Below, piece after piece: positions 46,739-55,546 of a DNA stretch of 59,616 nucleotides. Source of the stretch: Streptomyces spiralis (lineage in GTDB: Bacteria > Actinomycetota > Actinomycetes > Streptomycetales > Streptomycetaceae); contig NZ_BNBC01000052.1 of the NCBI RefSeq assembly GCF_014654675.1, positions 1 through 59,616 of the forward strand, read 5' to 3'. Position numbers and translations under genes: made by a program. The notes under the pieces were generated by a model, which searched no databases, was not told where the DNA came from, and saw only the letters and a program-made list of their open reading frames with translations. The first letter of the stretch is position 1; the number at the start of each line of letters is the position of its first letter.

Positions 46739-46831
46739 CCGGAGCGGATGGGCAGCCGACCATGGCCGAAGCCGACGTGCACGAGAACATGACCGAAGCG
46801 GTCGTGCGCGGGAACATGTCAGGCTGGACCC

Positions 46832-47677
46832 ATGCCCGAAGGTGACACGGTCTGGCAGACCGCGAGGCGACTGCACGACGCCCTCGCGGGCAAGGTGCTG
46901 ACCCGAAGCGACTTCCGGGTGCCGAAGTACGCGGCGGTCGACCTTTCCGGCCGGGCGGTCCTCGACACGGTCTCGCGCGGCAAGCACCTGCTCACCCGCG
47001 TCGAGGGCGGCCTGACGCTGCACTCGCACCTGCTGATGGAGGGCGCCTGGAAGGTCTACGGCGACGGCGAACGGTGGAAGGGCGGCCCCGGCCACCAGAT
47101 CCGCGCCGTACTCGCCACCATCGACCGCACCGCCGTCGGCTACCGCCTCCAGGTCCTCGACCTGATGCGCACCGCCGAGGAGGACCGCACCGTCGGCCAC
47201 CTCGGCCCGGATCTCCTCGGCCCCGACTGGGACGGCGACCTGGCGCTGGCCAACCTCCTGGCCGACCCCGCACGCCCGCTCGGCGAGGCCCTGCTCGACC
47301 AGCGCAATCTCGCCGGCATCGGCAACGTCTACAAGAGCGAGCTCTGTTTCCTGCTCGGCGTGACCCCATGGCTGCCCGTGGGCGCCCTGCCCACGGAGCT
47401 CGCCGCGAAGCTGCTCCCGCTCGCGAAGAGCCTCCTGGAGGCCAACCGCGACCGCCCGGTCCGCCGGACCACGGGCCTGCGGGGTCAGGACCTTTTCGTG
47501 TACGGCCGGGCGCCCCGCCCTTGCCTGCGCTGCGGCACCTCCGTGCGCGTGGCCGACCAGGGCGACGGCTCCCAGGAGCGCCCCACGTACTGGTGTCCGC
47601 GCTGCCAGGGCGGTCCCGCTCCGGCGCCGGGTTCCCCGCAGAGATGGCGCGAGCGTTACCGCCGCACGGCCAGGTGA
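46832..47677 (+). CDS. Nei/Fpg-family DNA glycosylase (Nei2-like)
   Basis: The enzyme removes oxidised bases and cuts the abasic site. The 281-residue protein begins MPEGDTVW, with the catalytic Pro2 and Glu3. The catalytic Lys is in SRGKHLL. The H2TH domain has QRNLAGIGNVYKSELCFLLG, and the zinc finger is CLRCGTSVRV with WCPRCQ. The MPEGDT start marks the endonuclease VIII side of the family rather than MutM. It follows lhr closely and in the same direction. From memory, Lhr and Nei2 genes are paired in other actinobacteria, which suggests a joint role in repair. Confidence 0.94.
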   Translation: MPEGDTVWQTARRLHDALAGKVLTRSDFRVPKYAAVDLSGRAVLDTVSRGKHLLTRVEGGLTLHSHLLMEGAWKVYGDGERWKGGPGHQIRAVLATIDRTAVGYRLQVLDLMRTAEEDRTVGHLGPDLLGPDWDGDLALANLLADPARPLGEALLDQRNLAGIGNVYKSELCFLLGVTPWLPVGALPTELAAKLLPLAKSLLEANRDRPVRRTTGLRGQDLFVYGRAPRPCLRCGTSVRVADQGDGSQERPTYWCPRCQGGPAPAPGSPQRWRERYRRTAR

Positions 47678-47686
47678 CACCCGGGG

Positions 47687-47950
47687 TCAGTGGTCCCTCG
47701 CCTCGTCGTCGGGGACAGAGTCCTCGGCGACCAAGGTCTTGAGGACGGGGCCCTTGGAGACGGAGTCCTTGGGGACACAGTGCACGGGCAGCAGGCTCAG
47801 CCCCCACCCACCTGCCGCGACCGCGCCCTCCAGCACCCCCGCGTCGCCCGACAGGACCAGCCGCAGCACCGCCCACCACCACACGGCGCCGAGCCCCAGA
47901 GCGACCAGAGCCCCCGCCCAGCGCACTGCCGGCCCCGCCATCGCACCCAC
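47687..47950 (-). CDS. Small membrane protein of unknown function
   Basis: The 87-residue protein begins VGAMAGPAVRWAGALVALGLGAVWWWAVLRLVL, a clear membrane helix. A second hydrophobic segment (GAVAAGGWGLSLLPV) and a polar C-terminus, rich in Val, Ser, Lys and Asp, follow. The GTG at 47950 has GGAGGT six bases upstream. The frame is open upstream, but without a better ribosome site. It converges with the Nei gene, with 9 bases between stops. No homologue function is known to me. Confidence 0.6.
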   Translation of the reverse strand: MGAMAGPAVRWAGALVALGLGAVWWWAVLRLVLSGDAGVLEGAVAAGGWGLSLLPVHCVPKDSVSKGPVLKTLVAEDSVPDDEARDH

Positions 47951-48090
47951 GCACCCACCTCCATCCGGCGTCCGGGAGGACAGCTCGACGGCGGTCCCGT
48001 CACGTTCCGGCGCCGGTCGAGCCGAGCACCACCCGGCCTCAACCATCGCCCCGCACAGGGCAAGGCACAAACGAACGGCAGCACGCACGA

Positions 48091-48142
48091 AGGCCCCGGC
48101 CTGGGCTCCCCGGATTCCCCGGAGCAGCCCCGGCCGGGGCCT
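48091..48142 (-). terminator. Terminator after clgR
   Basis: An 11-bp perfect stem AGGCCCCGGCC/GGCCGGGGCCT encloses a 30-base GC-rich loop. It lies 52 bases past the clgR stop on the minus strand. Confidence 0.65.
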
Positions 48143-48194
48143 CGCGACGTGTGTGTCAGCTCGTGTGTCAGTCAGCTCGGGCACGCGTGAACGA

Positions 48195-48569
48195 TCACGC
48201 GGCGACCACGTCCACCGCTTCCGCGGGCGCCTTGATGGTCACCCGTTCCGGTGGCACACCGGTCACCGACACGGAACCCAGCATCGGGCGAACCGGCGTG
48301 GGCACCGGCTCGGTGGCCGCAGCAGACTGGGCCAGCTCGGCGAGGGCGAGCTCGTCGCTCACTTCCCGCATGAGCTCGGACATCCGTACGTCCAGCGCGT
48401 CGCAGATGGCGGAGAGCAGCTCGGAGGAAGCCTCCTTCTGCCCCCGCTCCACCTCGGAGAGATAGCCGAGCGAGACTCGGGCGGACGAGGAGACTTCGCG
48501 CAGAGTACGGCCCTGGCGTTGGCGCTGCCGACGCAGCACGTCACCCAGCAGGCGACGGAGCAGAATCAT
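48195..48569 (-). CDS. clgR: ClgR, activator of Clp protease genes
   Basis: ClgR activates clpP1P2, clpC and lon in Streptomyces. The 124-residue protein has a Cro/C1 helix-turn-helix (LREVSSSARVSLGYLSEVERGQKEASSELLSAICDAL) and an unstructured C-terminus ending VDVVAA. Known ClgR proteins end in Ala-Ala, which makes them ClpP substrates. That makes a feedback loop, and this tail predicts the same here. ATG 48569 (MILLRRLLGDVLRRQRQRQ) has GGGAG seven bases upstream; upstream in-frame codons do not match the family. The gene lies downstream of cinA with a 109-bp gap and ends before a hairpin. Confidence 0.93.
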   Translation of the reverse strand: MILLRRLLGDVLRRQRQRQGRTLREVSSSARVSLGYLSEVERGQKEASSELLSAICDALDVRMSELMREVSDELALAELAQSAAATEPVPTPVRPMLGSVSVTGVPPERVTIKAPAEAVDVVAA

Positions 48570-48678
48570 CGGTGGCTCCCTCCTCGGACCGCGTAGCCGC
48601 ATCCTTCACGCCCCACCGTACCGCCTCGCGCCGCGGCCGTGCGGGGAGCGATGTCGTGTTCACTCAGGGCTGCAAACA

Positions 48679-49224
48679 TCAGAACCCCCCGTTCCGTTCC
48701 GTATCCTGTGCCCGCTCATTCCCGGTCTGTTCGCCGGCAATCCGCTTCAGAAGCAGTGCGAGTACGCTCCGTACACTCTCCATACGAATTTCCGCCCGGC
48801 CGCCGTTCAACCGCAGCGCGGCCGTTTTCTCGCCCGGGGCGGTACCGTTCTCCGTTTCGCCTGGCCCGTCCACGGCCACGAAGACCGTTCCGACGGGCTG
48901 TCCGTCCTGGGGGTCGGGGCCGGCGACCCCGGTGGTCGCGATGCCCCAGTCGGCTCCCAGGGCCTTGCGGACACCGGCCGCCATCTGGGCCGCGACCTGC
49001 GGATCCACCGCGCCTCGTTGCGCCAGCAGAGTGGCGTCGACGCCCAGCAGCTCGTGCTTGAGCTCCGTGGCGTACGCGGTGACCGAACCCCGGAAGACCT
49101 TGGAGGCCCCCGGGACCGACGTGATCTCCGCCGCGACCAGGCCGCCGGTCAGCGACTCGGCGACGGCGATCGTCTCGCCCCTCACCGTGAGTAGTCCCAC
49201 GACTTCGGCGGCCGGCGAACTCAC
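48679..49224 (-). CDS. cinA: CinA C-terminal domain protein, nicotinamide-nucleotide amidase type
   Basis: The 181-residue protein contains only the CinA/PncC amidase domain, which hydrolyses NMN to nicotinic acid mononucleotide. The catalytic segment is AVAESLTGGLVAAEITSVPGASKVFRGSVTAYA, followed by VDPQVAAQMAAGVRKALGADWGIATTGVAGPDP. The N-terminal molybdopterin-binding-like domain of full CinA is absent. The last 25 residues are acidic and low-complexity. GTG 49224 overlaps the pgsA stop by 4 bases. Confidence 0.92.
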   Translation of the reverse strand: MSSPAAEVVGLLTVRGETIAVAESLTGGLVAAEITSVPGASKVFRGSVTAYATELKHELLGVDATLLAQRGAVDPQVAAQMAAGVRKALGADWGIATTGVAGPDPQDGQPVGTVFVAVDGPGETENGTAPGEKTAALRLNGGRAEIRMESVRSVLALLLKRIAGEQTGNERAQDTERNGGF

Positions 49225-50006
49225 GCTTCCGACTCCTCCAACGCGGCCCGGCGCTCGGCGATTCCCCGCCTGCGCAGCACAATGGCCTGTCTCACATAGT
49301 CCAGTCCGGTCACCACGGTCAGCACGACGGCCACGGCCATCACCCAGAACCTCAGGGTGGCCAGCCAGCCCGTCAGCGCCAGCACGTACATCCCGACGGC
49401 CACGCCCTGCGTGAGCGTCTTCAGCTTGCCGCCGCGGCTCGCGGGGATGACGCCGTAGCGGATGACGAGGAAACGCAGCAGGGTGATCCCGATTTCCCGG
49501 CCGAGGATCACGGCGGTCACCCACCAGGGCAGGTCGCCGAGCGCGGAGAGACAGATCAGCGCCGCCCCCATGATCGCCTTGTCGGCGATGGGGTCGGCGA
49601 TCTTCCCGAAGTCGGTGACCAGGTTGTACGTCCGCGCCAGGTGCCCGTCGAACAGGTCGGTGATCATGGCGATGGCGAAGGCCGCCCAGGCGAAGGAGCG
49701 CCATGCCGGGTCGTACCCGCCGTTCGCCAGCATCAGGAACACGAAGGCCGGCACCAGCAGCAGCCGCAGCATGGTCAGCAGGTTGGCGACGTTCCACACG
49801 CTTGCCTGGTTCACGGCGGCCGCCGCGATCTTCCCGCCACGCGGGGGTTTGCCACCGGCCGGCTCCTGGGCCTCGCGGTCGGCCGCGCCGGGCCCGTGAC
49901 CGGAGGTGCCGGCAGCGCCGGGGGCCCCGTCCGCACCGGTACGGCCCGACGCCGCCCCTCGCGCGCCGGAGGAGCCGCCCGCCGCGGATGCCGGGACTCC
50001 CGTCAT
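49221..50006 (-). CDS. pgsA: CDP-alcohol phosphatidyltransferase (PgsA-like)
   Basis: This membrane enzyme most likely makes phosphatidylglycerophosphate from CDP-diacylglycerol and glycerol-3-phosphate. The family motif D-G-x2-A-R-x8-G-x3-D-x3-D is seen in DLFDGHLARTYNLVTDFGKIADPIADK. About six helices follow a 70-residue disordered Gly/Ala/Pro N-terminus. It overlaps rimO upstream (ATGA) and cinA downstream (GTGA), so the three genes form a tightly coupled unit. Actinobacteria have several PgsA paralogues; the assignment of glycerol-3-phosphate as acceptor comes from context. Confidence 0.9.
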   Translation of the reverse strand: MTGVPASAAGGSSGARGAASGRTGADGAPGAAGTSGHGPGAADREAQEPAGGKPPRGGKIAAAAVNQASVWNVANLLTMLRLLLVPAFVFLMLANGGYDPAWRSFAWAAFAIAMITDLFDGHLARTYNLVTDFGKIADPIADKAIMGAALICLSALGDLPWWVTAVILGREIGITLLRFLVIRYGVIPASRGGKLKTLTQGVAVGMYVLALTGWLATLRFWVMAVAVVLTVVTGLDYVRQAIVLRRRGIAERRAALEESEA

Positions 50007-51475
50007 CTGCCCGCCTCCTCATCGCACGTGAACGCGCCCGCCAGCGGCTCGGCCACCAGGTCGACACCCTCGGTGCCGACCACCTTGGCCTCGACCACAC
50101 TGCCGGCGCTCAGGCCCTCGCCGCTGGTGAGCAGCACCTGCCCGTCCGTCTCCGGTGCCTGGTGCGCCGCACGTCCGTACACCCCCTCCTCGGGGTCCAC
50201 GGACTCCACGAGTACCCGCACCGTCTCGCCGATGCGCTCCTCGGCCCGCTGCGAGACGAGCTCCTCCGCCAGCCGGGAGACACGTGCCAGTCGCTCGGCG
50301 ACGATCTCCTCGTCCAGCTTGTCGTCGTAGGTCGCCGCCTCCGTGCCCTCCTCGTCGGAGTAGCCGAAGACGCCGATGGCGTCCAGCCTCGCACCGTTGA
50401 GGAACCGCTCCAGCTCGGCCAGATCGGACTCGGACTCGCCGGGGAAGCCGACGATGAAGTTGGAGCGCACACCGGCCTCGGGCGCCTTGGAGCGGATGGT
50501 GTCGAGCAGCTCCAGGAAGCGGTCGGTGTCGCCGAATCGGCGCATGGCGCGCAGCACGCCGGGCGCGGAGTGCTGGAAGGACAGGTCGAAGTAGGGGGCG
50601 ACCTTCGGGGTGGAGGTCAGGACGTCGATGAGCCCGGGGCGCATCTCGGCCGGCTGGAGGTAGCTGACCCGCACCCGCTCGATGCCGTCGACCTCGGCCA
50701 GCTCGGGCAGCAGGGACTCCAGCAGGCGGATGTCGCCAAGGTCCTTGCCGTAGGAGGTGTTGTTCTCGGAGACCAGCATGATCTCCTTGACGCCCTGCTC
50801 GGCCAGCCACCGCGTCTCGTTCAGCACGTCGCTCGGGCGGCGGGAGATGAAGGAGCCGCGGAAGGACGGGATGGCGCAGAAGGAGCAGCGCCGGTCGCAG
50901 CCGGAGGCGAGCTTGACCGAGGCGACCGGGGAGCCGTCCAGACGGCGGCGCAGGGGCGCGCGCGGGCCGGAGGCGGGCGCGAGGCCCTCGGGAAGATCCG
51001 CGGGAGCGTGCCCCGGCAGCGCGACCGCGACCCCCGCCTCCTGCCGCTCCGCCGGGCTGATCGGCAGCAGCTTGCGGCGGTCGCGCGGGGTGTGCGAGGC
51101 GTGGATGCCGCCGTTCAGGATCGTCTGCAGGCGGTCGGAGATGTTCACGTAGTCGTCGAAGCCGAGCACGCCGTCGGCCTCGGGGAGGGCCTCGGCGAGC
51201 TCCTTGCCGTACCGCTCGGCCATGCAGCCGACCGCTACGACGGCCTGCGTTCTGCCGTGGTCCTTGAGGTCGTTGGCCTCCAGGAGGGCATCGACGGAGT
51301 CCTTCTTGGCGGCTTCCACGAAGCCACAGGTGTTGACCACGGCGACGTCCGCATCCGCGGCGTCCTCCACGAGCTGCCAGCCGTCCGCCTCCAAACGGCC
51401 TGCGAGCTCCTCCGAGTCCACCTCGTTACGGGCGCAGCCGAGAGTGACGAGTGCGACGGTACGGCGTTCAGGCAT
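50003..51475 (-). CDS. rimO: RimO, ribosomal protein S12 methylthiotransferase
   Basis: RimO methylthiolates an Asp of ribosomal protein S12. The 490-residue radical-SAM protein has the N-terminal UPF0004 cluster cysteines (TLGCARNEVDSE, VNTCGFVEAAK, VGCMAERYG), the radical-SAM motif GCDRRCSFCAIP and a C-terminal TRAM domain. It is distinguished from MiaB by the CGFVEAAK and SENNTSYGKDL segments. A low-complexity insertion (VALPGHAPADLPEGLAPASG) lies between the two domains. ATG 51475 lacks a good ribosome site. It is preceded by a strong terminator, so it likely has its own promoter. Confidence 0.94.
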   Translation of the reverse strand: MPERRTVALVTLGCARNEVDSEELAGRLEADGWQLVEDAADADVAVVNTCGFVEAAKKDSVDALLEANDLKDHGRTQAVVAVGCMAERYGKELAEALPEADGVLGFDDYVNISDRLQTILNGGIHASHTPRDRRKLLPISPAERQEAGVAVALPGHAPADLPEGLAPASGPRAPLRRRLDGSPVASVKLASGCDRRCSFCAIPSFRGSFISRRPSDVLNETRWLAEQGVKEIMLVSENNTSYGKDLGDIRLLESLLPELAEVDGIERVRVSYLQPAEMRPGLIDVLTSTPKVAPYFDLSFQHSAPGVLRAMRRFGDTDRFLELLDTIRSKAPEAGVRSNFIVGFPGESESDLAELERFLNGARLDAIGVFGYSDEEGTEAATYDDKLDEEIVAERLARVSRLAEELVSQRAEERIGETVRVLVESVDPEEGVYGRAAHQAPETDGQVLLTSGEGLSAGSVVEAKVVGTEGVDLVAEPLAGAFTCDEEAGR

Positions 51476-51512
51476 GGGCTCAAGACTACTTCGTCCCACC
51501 GACAGCCCACGT

Positions 51513-51546
51513 CGAAGGGGTTGGCCGATCTTGGCCAACCCCTTCG
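51513..51546. terminator. 14-bp perfect hairpin between rodZ-like gene and rimO
   Basis: CGAAGGGGTTGGCC and its exact complement flank a 6-base loop. It lies past the stop of the rodZ-like gene on the minus strand and upstream of rimO. Confidence 0.85.
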
Positions 51547-51578
51547 CCGTGCGTCCGCTTCCCTCCCAGGTGAGGGGG

Positions 51579-52421
51579 CTATCCGACCTGCGGGTCGCCC
51601 TTGGTGTACGTGAGGCGTTCCACGGCGCCCGGCTGGAACTGGTCCTCGATCTTCTTGCCGTTCACATAGAGCTGGATGGCGCCGGCGTCGCCCAGGATGA
51701 GGTTGATCTTGGTGCTGTCCTGGAAGGTCTTGGACTCGCCCTTGTTGAGGAGCCCGTCGAAGAGCATGCGGCCGTTGTGGTCCTTGGCGGAGATCCAGCT
51801 GCGCCCGTTCGGCGCGCTGACCTGGACGGTCACCTTGTCCTGGGGCGCGGCCGCGATGGCGCTGTCGGACGGGGCCGGCTTCTGGTCGGTCGGCTTGCTG
51901 CTCTTCGGCTTCGGCGAGGCGGGCTTGCTGGTGCTGGGGGTGGATCCCTCGGCGACCTGCGACTTGGCGCTGCTGTCGCCGCCACCGCCCTTGAAGGCGG
52001 TGAAGCCGACGAAACCGACGACGACAACGATGGCGGCGACCATGGCCGCGGTCCAGTTGGGGCCGCGCCGCTCTGGGCGGATACGTTCCGCCTCGAACAG
52101 CGGAGCGGCCGGGGTCGGGGCGGGGCGACCGCCGTGCTCGGCGTCGTACTGCGCGAGCAGCGGGGCCGGATCGAGGTGGACGGCACGGGCCAGGGTCCGG
52201 ATGTGCCCACGGGCGTAGACGTCGCCGCCGCAGGGGGCGAAGTCGTCGGCCTCGATGGCGTGCAGGATCGCGATGCGGACGCGGGTGGCGGCGCTGACCT
52301 CGTCGACGGTCAGCCCGGCGGCGAGCCGCGCGTCCTTCAGGACACGGCCGATGGAGGGGCGGGCTTCCTCGGAAACGTCTTCGAACGGACGCTCGTCTTC
52401 AGGGGAGTTGCCGATGGACAC
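51579..52421 (-). CDS. RodZ-like helix-turn-helix membrane protein (DUF4115)
   Basis: The 280-residue protein has a Cro/C1-like domain (SIGRVLKDARLAAGLTVDEVSAATRVRIAILHAIEADDF). A juxtamembrane basic stretch precedes a single helix (AAMVAAIVVVVGFVGFTAF, about 122-142). A Ser/Pro/Lys linker and a beta-rich DUF4115 domain follow, VTVQVSAPNGRSWISAKDHNGRMLFDGLLNKGESKTF. This is the RodZ arrangement; RodZ ties MreB to the cell wall machinery. In Streptomyces such proteins may serve spore wall or polar growth. GTG 52421 was chosen as it begins the family-like N-terminus. It lies between rimO and ftsK. Confidence 0.88.
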   Translation of the reverse strand: MSIGNSPEDERPFEDVSEEARPSIGRVLKDARLAAGLTVDEVSAATRVRIAILHAIEADDFAPCGGDVYARGHIRTLARAVHLDPAPLLAQYDAEHGGRPAPTPAAPLFEAERIRPERRGPNWTAAMVAAIVVVVGFVGFTAFKGGGGDSSAKSQVAEGSTPSTSKPASPKPKSSKPTDQKPAPSDSAIAAAPQDKVTVQVSAPNGRSWISAKDHNGRMLFDGLLNKGESKTFQDSTKINLILGDAGAIQLYVNGKKIEDQFQPGAVERLTYTKGDPQVG

Positions 52422-52515
52422 GGGGGCGCCTTTCGAGCGTGTAGCCGCCTGTGCTGGACGTTCAGTCTAGGGGGGTGCCAAAGGGTGGAGCGACCCGGCG
52501 GTAGGACTTTGTACG

Positions 52516-52543
52516 CCATCGGAATGGCCGGACAATCCGATGG
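52516..52543. promoter_or_regulatory. Inverted repeat CCATCGGA-N12-TCCGATGG
   Basis: Perfect 8-base arms lie in the 296-bp gap upstream of the rodZ-like gene. It may be an operator or part of the ftsK 3' structure. Confidence 0.35.
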
Positions 52544-52550
52544 TGGGACA

Positions 52551-52579
52551 GGTGCGGAACCCATGGTGGGACCCGCACC
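52551..52579 (-). terminator. Hairpin downstream of ftsK
   Basis: Arms GGTGCGG and CCGCACC enclose a 15-base loop that can itself fold (CCCAT/ATGGG). It is 139 bases past the ftsK stop. Confidence 0.4.
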
Positions 52580-52717
52580 GGTCCTCTCGCTCAACTTGAC
52601 GTACGTCCAAGGGAAACGGTTGCTCACCGCTGTCTAACGGGTGGATCACGGTGCGGCCGCCCTTCCACCCGCCCCTCGGCCGGAGGCCGTCTCCACCGGA
52701 CGGACGTCCCTGTGCTG

Positions 52718-55546
52718 TTACCCCTCGGTCTCGCCCCGAATCACGGCCAGCACACCGTCCAGGTCGTCGGGCTTCACGAGTACGTCACGCGCCTTGGAGC
52801 CCTCGCTGGGACCGACGATGTTCCGGGACTCCATGAGATCCATCAGCCGCCCGGCCTTGGCGAAGCCGACGCGCAGCTTGCGCTGGAGCATGGACGTCGA
52901 CCCGAACTGCGTGGAGACGACCAGTTCGGCCGCCTGGCACAGCAGGTCGAGGTCGTCGCCGATGTCCTCGTCGATCTCCCTCTTCTGCTTGGTGCCGACG
53001 GTGACGTCGTCCCGGAAGACCGGCGTCATCTGGTCCTTGCAGTGCCGGACGACGGCCGCGACCTCGTCCTCGGTGACGAAGGCGCCCTGCATACGGGTCG
53101 GCTTGCTCGCGCCCATCGGCAGGAACAGTCCGTCGCCCTTGCCGATCAGCTTCTCGGCGCCCGGCTGGTCGAGGATGACGCGGCTGTCGGCGAGCGAGGA
53201 GGTGGCGAACGCGAGCCGGGAGGGCACGTTCGCCTTGATCAGACCGGTGACGACGTCGACGGAGGGCCGCTGGGTGGCGAGCACCAGGTGGATGCCGGCC
53301 GCGCGCGCCAGCTGCGTGATGCGCACGATCGCGTCCTCGACGTCACGCGGGGCGACCATCATCAGGTCGGCGAGCTCGTCGACGATCACCAGCAGATACG
53401 GGTACGGCTGCAGCTCGCGCTCGCTGCCCTCGGGCGACCGCACCTTGCCGTTGCGCACGGCCGCGTTGAAGTCGTCGATGTGCCGGAACCCGTAGGCCGC
53501 CAGGTCGTCGTAGCGCAGGTCCATCTCCCGCACGACCCACTGCAGCGCCTCGGCGGCCCGCTTGGGGTTGGTGATGATCGGCGTGATCAGGTGCGGGATG
53601 CCCTCGTACGCGGTCAGCTCGACGCGCTTGGGGTCGACGAGGACCATCCGCACGTCCTCCGGAGTCGCCCGCATCATGATCGAGGTGATCAGGCAGTTGA
53701 TGCAGGACGACTTGCCGGAACCGGTGGCGCCGGCGACCAGCACGTGCGGCATCTTCGCGATGTTGGCCATCACATAGCCGCCCTCGACGTCCTTGCCGAG
53801 CGCGACCAGCATCGGATGGTCGTCCTCGGCCGCCTCCGCCAGACGGAGCACGTCACCGAGGTTGACCATCTCCCGGTCGGTGTTCGGGATCTCGATGCCG
53901 ACCGCGGACTTGCCGGGGATCGGGCTGATGATCCGCACGTCCGGGCTGGCGACGGCGTACGCGATGTTCTTGGTCAGCGCGGTGATCCGCTCGACCTTCA
54001 CGGCGGGACCGAGCTCGACCTCGTAGCGGGTGACCGTCGGTCCGCGCGTGAAGCCGGTGACGCGGGCGTCGACCTTGAACTCGGTGAAGACGTTGGTGAG
54101 CGAGGCGACGATGGCGTCGTTGGCGGCGCTGCGCGCCTTGCCCGGGCCGCCCCGCTCCAGCAGGTCCAGGGCGGGCAGGGAGTAGGTGATGTCACCGGAC
54201 AGCTGGAGCTGTTCGGCGCGCGGCGGCAGCTCACGGGTCTCGGCGGGCGGCGTCTTGGTGAGATCGGGGACACCCGCGCCCGGCTTCTCCTGCTTCTCCT
54301 GTTCCGCCCGCGCGGGCCGGCCGGCCGGTGTGTCCGCCTCGGGACGCGCGGCCGGCGAGTCCTCCTCGGGCCCGGTGGCCGGACCAGCGTCCGGTTCCGG
54401 ACGGGCCGCCGGCACCGGGGTCGGGGTCGGCGTCTCGGCCCGGTCACCGACGGTGACGCCCTGGGTCAGGTCCGCGACGAGCGGTGACGGCGGCATGCCG
54501 TGCAGTACGGCGCCGTCGAGCGCGGCGGCGGCAGCGGCGGCGACGTCCACGGCGTCCATCTGCCGTTCCATGTCGGGCTGCGGCACGGCGGAGCGCCGGG
54601 GCCGGCCGCGGCGCTTGGAGAGTGCCTCCTGCTCGGCGGCCTCGGGGTCGTAGGCCTGGGGGGCGCTCTGGCGCCGACGGGGGCGCGCGGGCAGCGCTTC
54701 GCGCCACTGCTCGTCGTAGCGGACGTCGTCCTCGGTGTACTCGCCTGGTTCGTCGTCCTCCGGGTCGGGCAGGAGGCCGAGCTTGACGCCGAGCAGCCGC
54801 AGCCGCTGCGGGATGGCGTTGACCGGGGTGGCGGTGACGACGAGCAGCCCGAACACCGTGAGCAGCACCAGCAGCGGTACGGCGAGCACCTCGCCCATCG
54901 AGTACGTCAGGGGCGTCGCCGCGCCCCAGCCGATGAGACCGCCGGCGTCTCTTATGGCCTGCATGCCGTCGCTGCGGGCGGGCGAGCCGCAGGCGATGTG
55001 GACCTGGCCGAGCACGCCGAGGACGAGCGCGGACAGCCCGATGACGATACGGCCGTTGGCGTCGGGCTTCTCCGGGTGCCGGATGAAGCGTACGGCGATG
55101 ATCCCGAGCAGGATCGGCACGAGAAGGTCGAGCCGGCCGAAGGCACCGGTGACCAGGATCTCGACCAGGTCACCGACGGGTCCGCGCAGATCGGCCCAGG
55201 TACCGGCGGCGACGATCAGTGCGGCGGCGAGCAGCAGCAGCGCGGTGCCGTCCTTGCGGTGCGCGGGATCGAGGTTCTTGGCGCCCCGCCCCACACCCCG
55301 GAGCACGGCGCCGACGGCGTGCGCCAGCCCGAGCCAGAGGGCGCGCACGAGCCGGTACACGCCCCCGGTGGGGTTCGGCGCGGGCTTGGGCACGGCCTTC
55401 TTGGCCGCCGCCTTTTTGGCGGGTGCCTTGGCCGGGGCCTTCTTGGCGGGTGCCTTTTTCGCAGCGGCCTTCTTCGCCGGAGCCTTTGCGGGAGCGGCCG
55501 CCTTCTTGGCGGGCTGCTTCTTGGCTGCGGAGGGACGTGAGGCCAT
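52718..55546 (-). CDS. ftsK: FtsK/SpoIIIE DNA translocase
   Basis: FtsK pumps chromosomes through closing septa, in Streptomyces mainly during sporulation. The 942-residue protein has a Lys/Ala/Pro-rich N-terminus of about 55 residues. Several membrane helices follow (TALLLLAAALIVAAGTWADL, LLVPILLGIIAVRFI, GLSALVLGVLGQVHIACG, VLAVPLLVLLTVFGLLVVTA) and a long acidic linker. The motor domain has Walker A GATGSGKSS, Walker B YLLVIVDELADLMM and ATQRPSVDVVTGLIKANVPSRLAF. The winged gamma domain (LRVGFAKAGRLMDLMES) ends the protein. ATG 55546 is the best start, although its ribosome site is weak. Confidence 0.95.
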   Translation of the reverse strand: MASRPSAAKKQPAKKAAAPAKAPAKKAAAKKAPAKKAPAKAPAKKAAAKKAVPKPAPNPTGGVYRLVRALWLGLAHAVGAVLRGVGRGAKNLDPAHRKDGTALLLLAAALIVAAGTWADLRGPVGDLVEILVTGAFGRLDLLVPILLGIIAVRFIRHPEKPDANGRIVIGLSALVLGVLGQVHIACGSPARSDGMQAIRDAGGLIGWGAATPLTYSMGEVLAVPLLVLLTVFGLLVVTATPVNAIPQRLRLLGVKLGLLPDPEDDEPGEYTEDDVRYDEQWREALPARPRRRQSAPQAYDPEAAEQEALSKRRGRPRRSAVPQPDMERQMDAVDVAAAAAAALDGAVLHGMPPSPLVADLTQGVTVGDRAETPTPTPVPAARPEPDAGPATGPEEDSPAARPEADTPAGRPARAEQEKQEKPGAGVPDLTKTPPAETRELPPRAEQLQLSGDITYSLPALDLLERGGPGKARSAANDAIVASLTNVFTEFKVDARVTGFTRGPTVTRYEVELGPAVKVERITALTKNIAYAVASPDVRIISPIPGKSAVGIEIPNTDREMVNLGDVLRLAEAAEDDHPMLVALGKDVEGGYVMANIAKMPHVLVAGATGSGKSSCINCLITSIMMRATPEDVRMVLVDPKRVELTAYEGIPHLITPIITNPKRAAEALQWVVREMDLRYDDLAAYGFRHIDDFNAAVRNGKVRSPEGSERELQPYPYLLVIVDELADLMMVAPRDVEDAIVRITQLARAAGIHLVLATQRPSVDVVTGLIKANVPSRLAFATSSLADSRVILDQPGAEKLIGKGDGLFLPMGASKPTRMQGAFVTEDEVAAVVRHCKDQMTPVFRDDVTVGTKQKREIDEDIGDDLDLLCQAAELVVSTQFGSTSMLQRKLRVGFAKAGRLMDLMESRNIVGPSEGSKARDVLVKPDDLDGVLAVIRGETEG

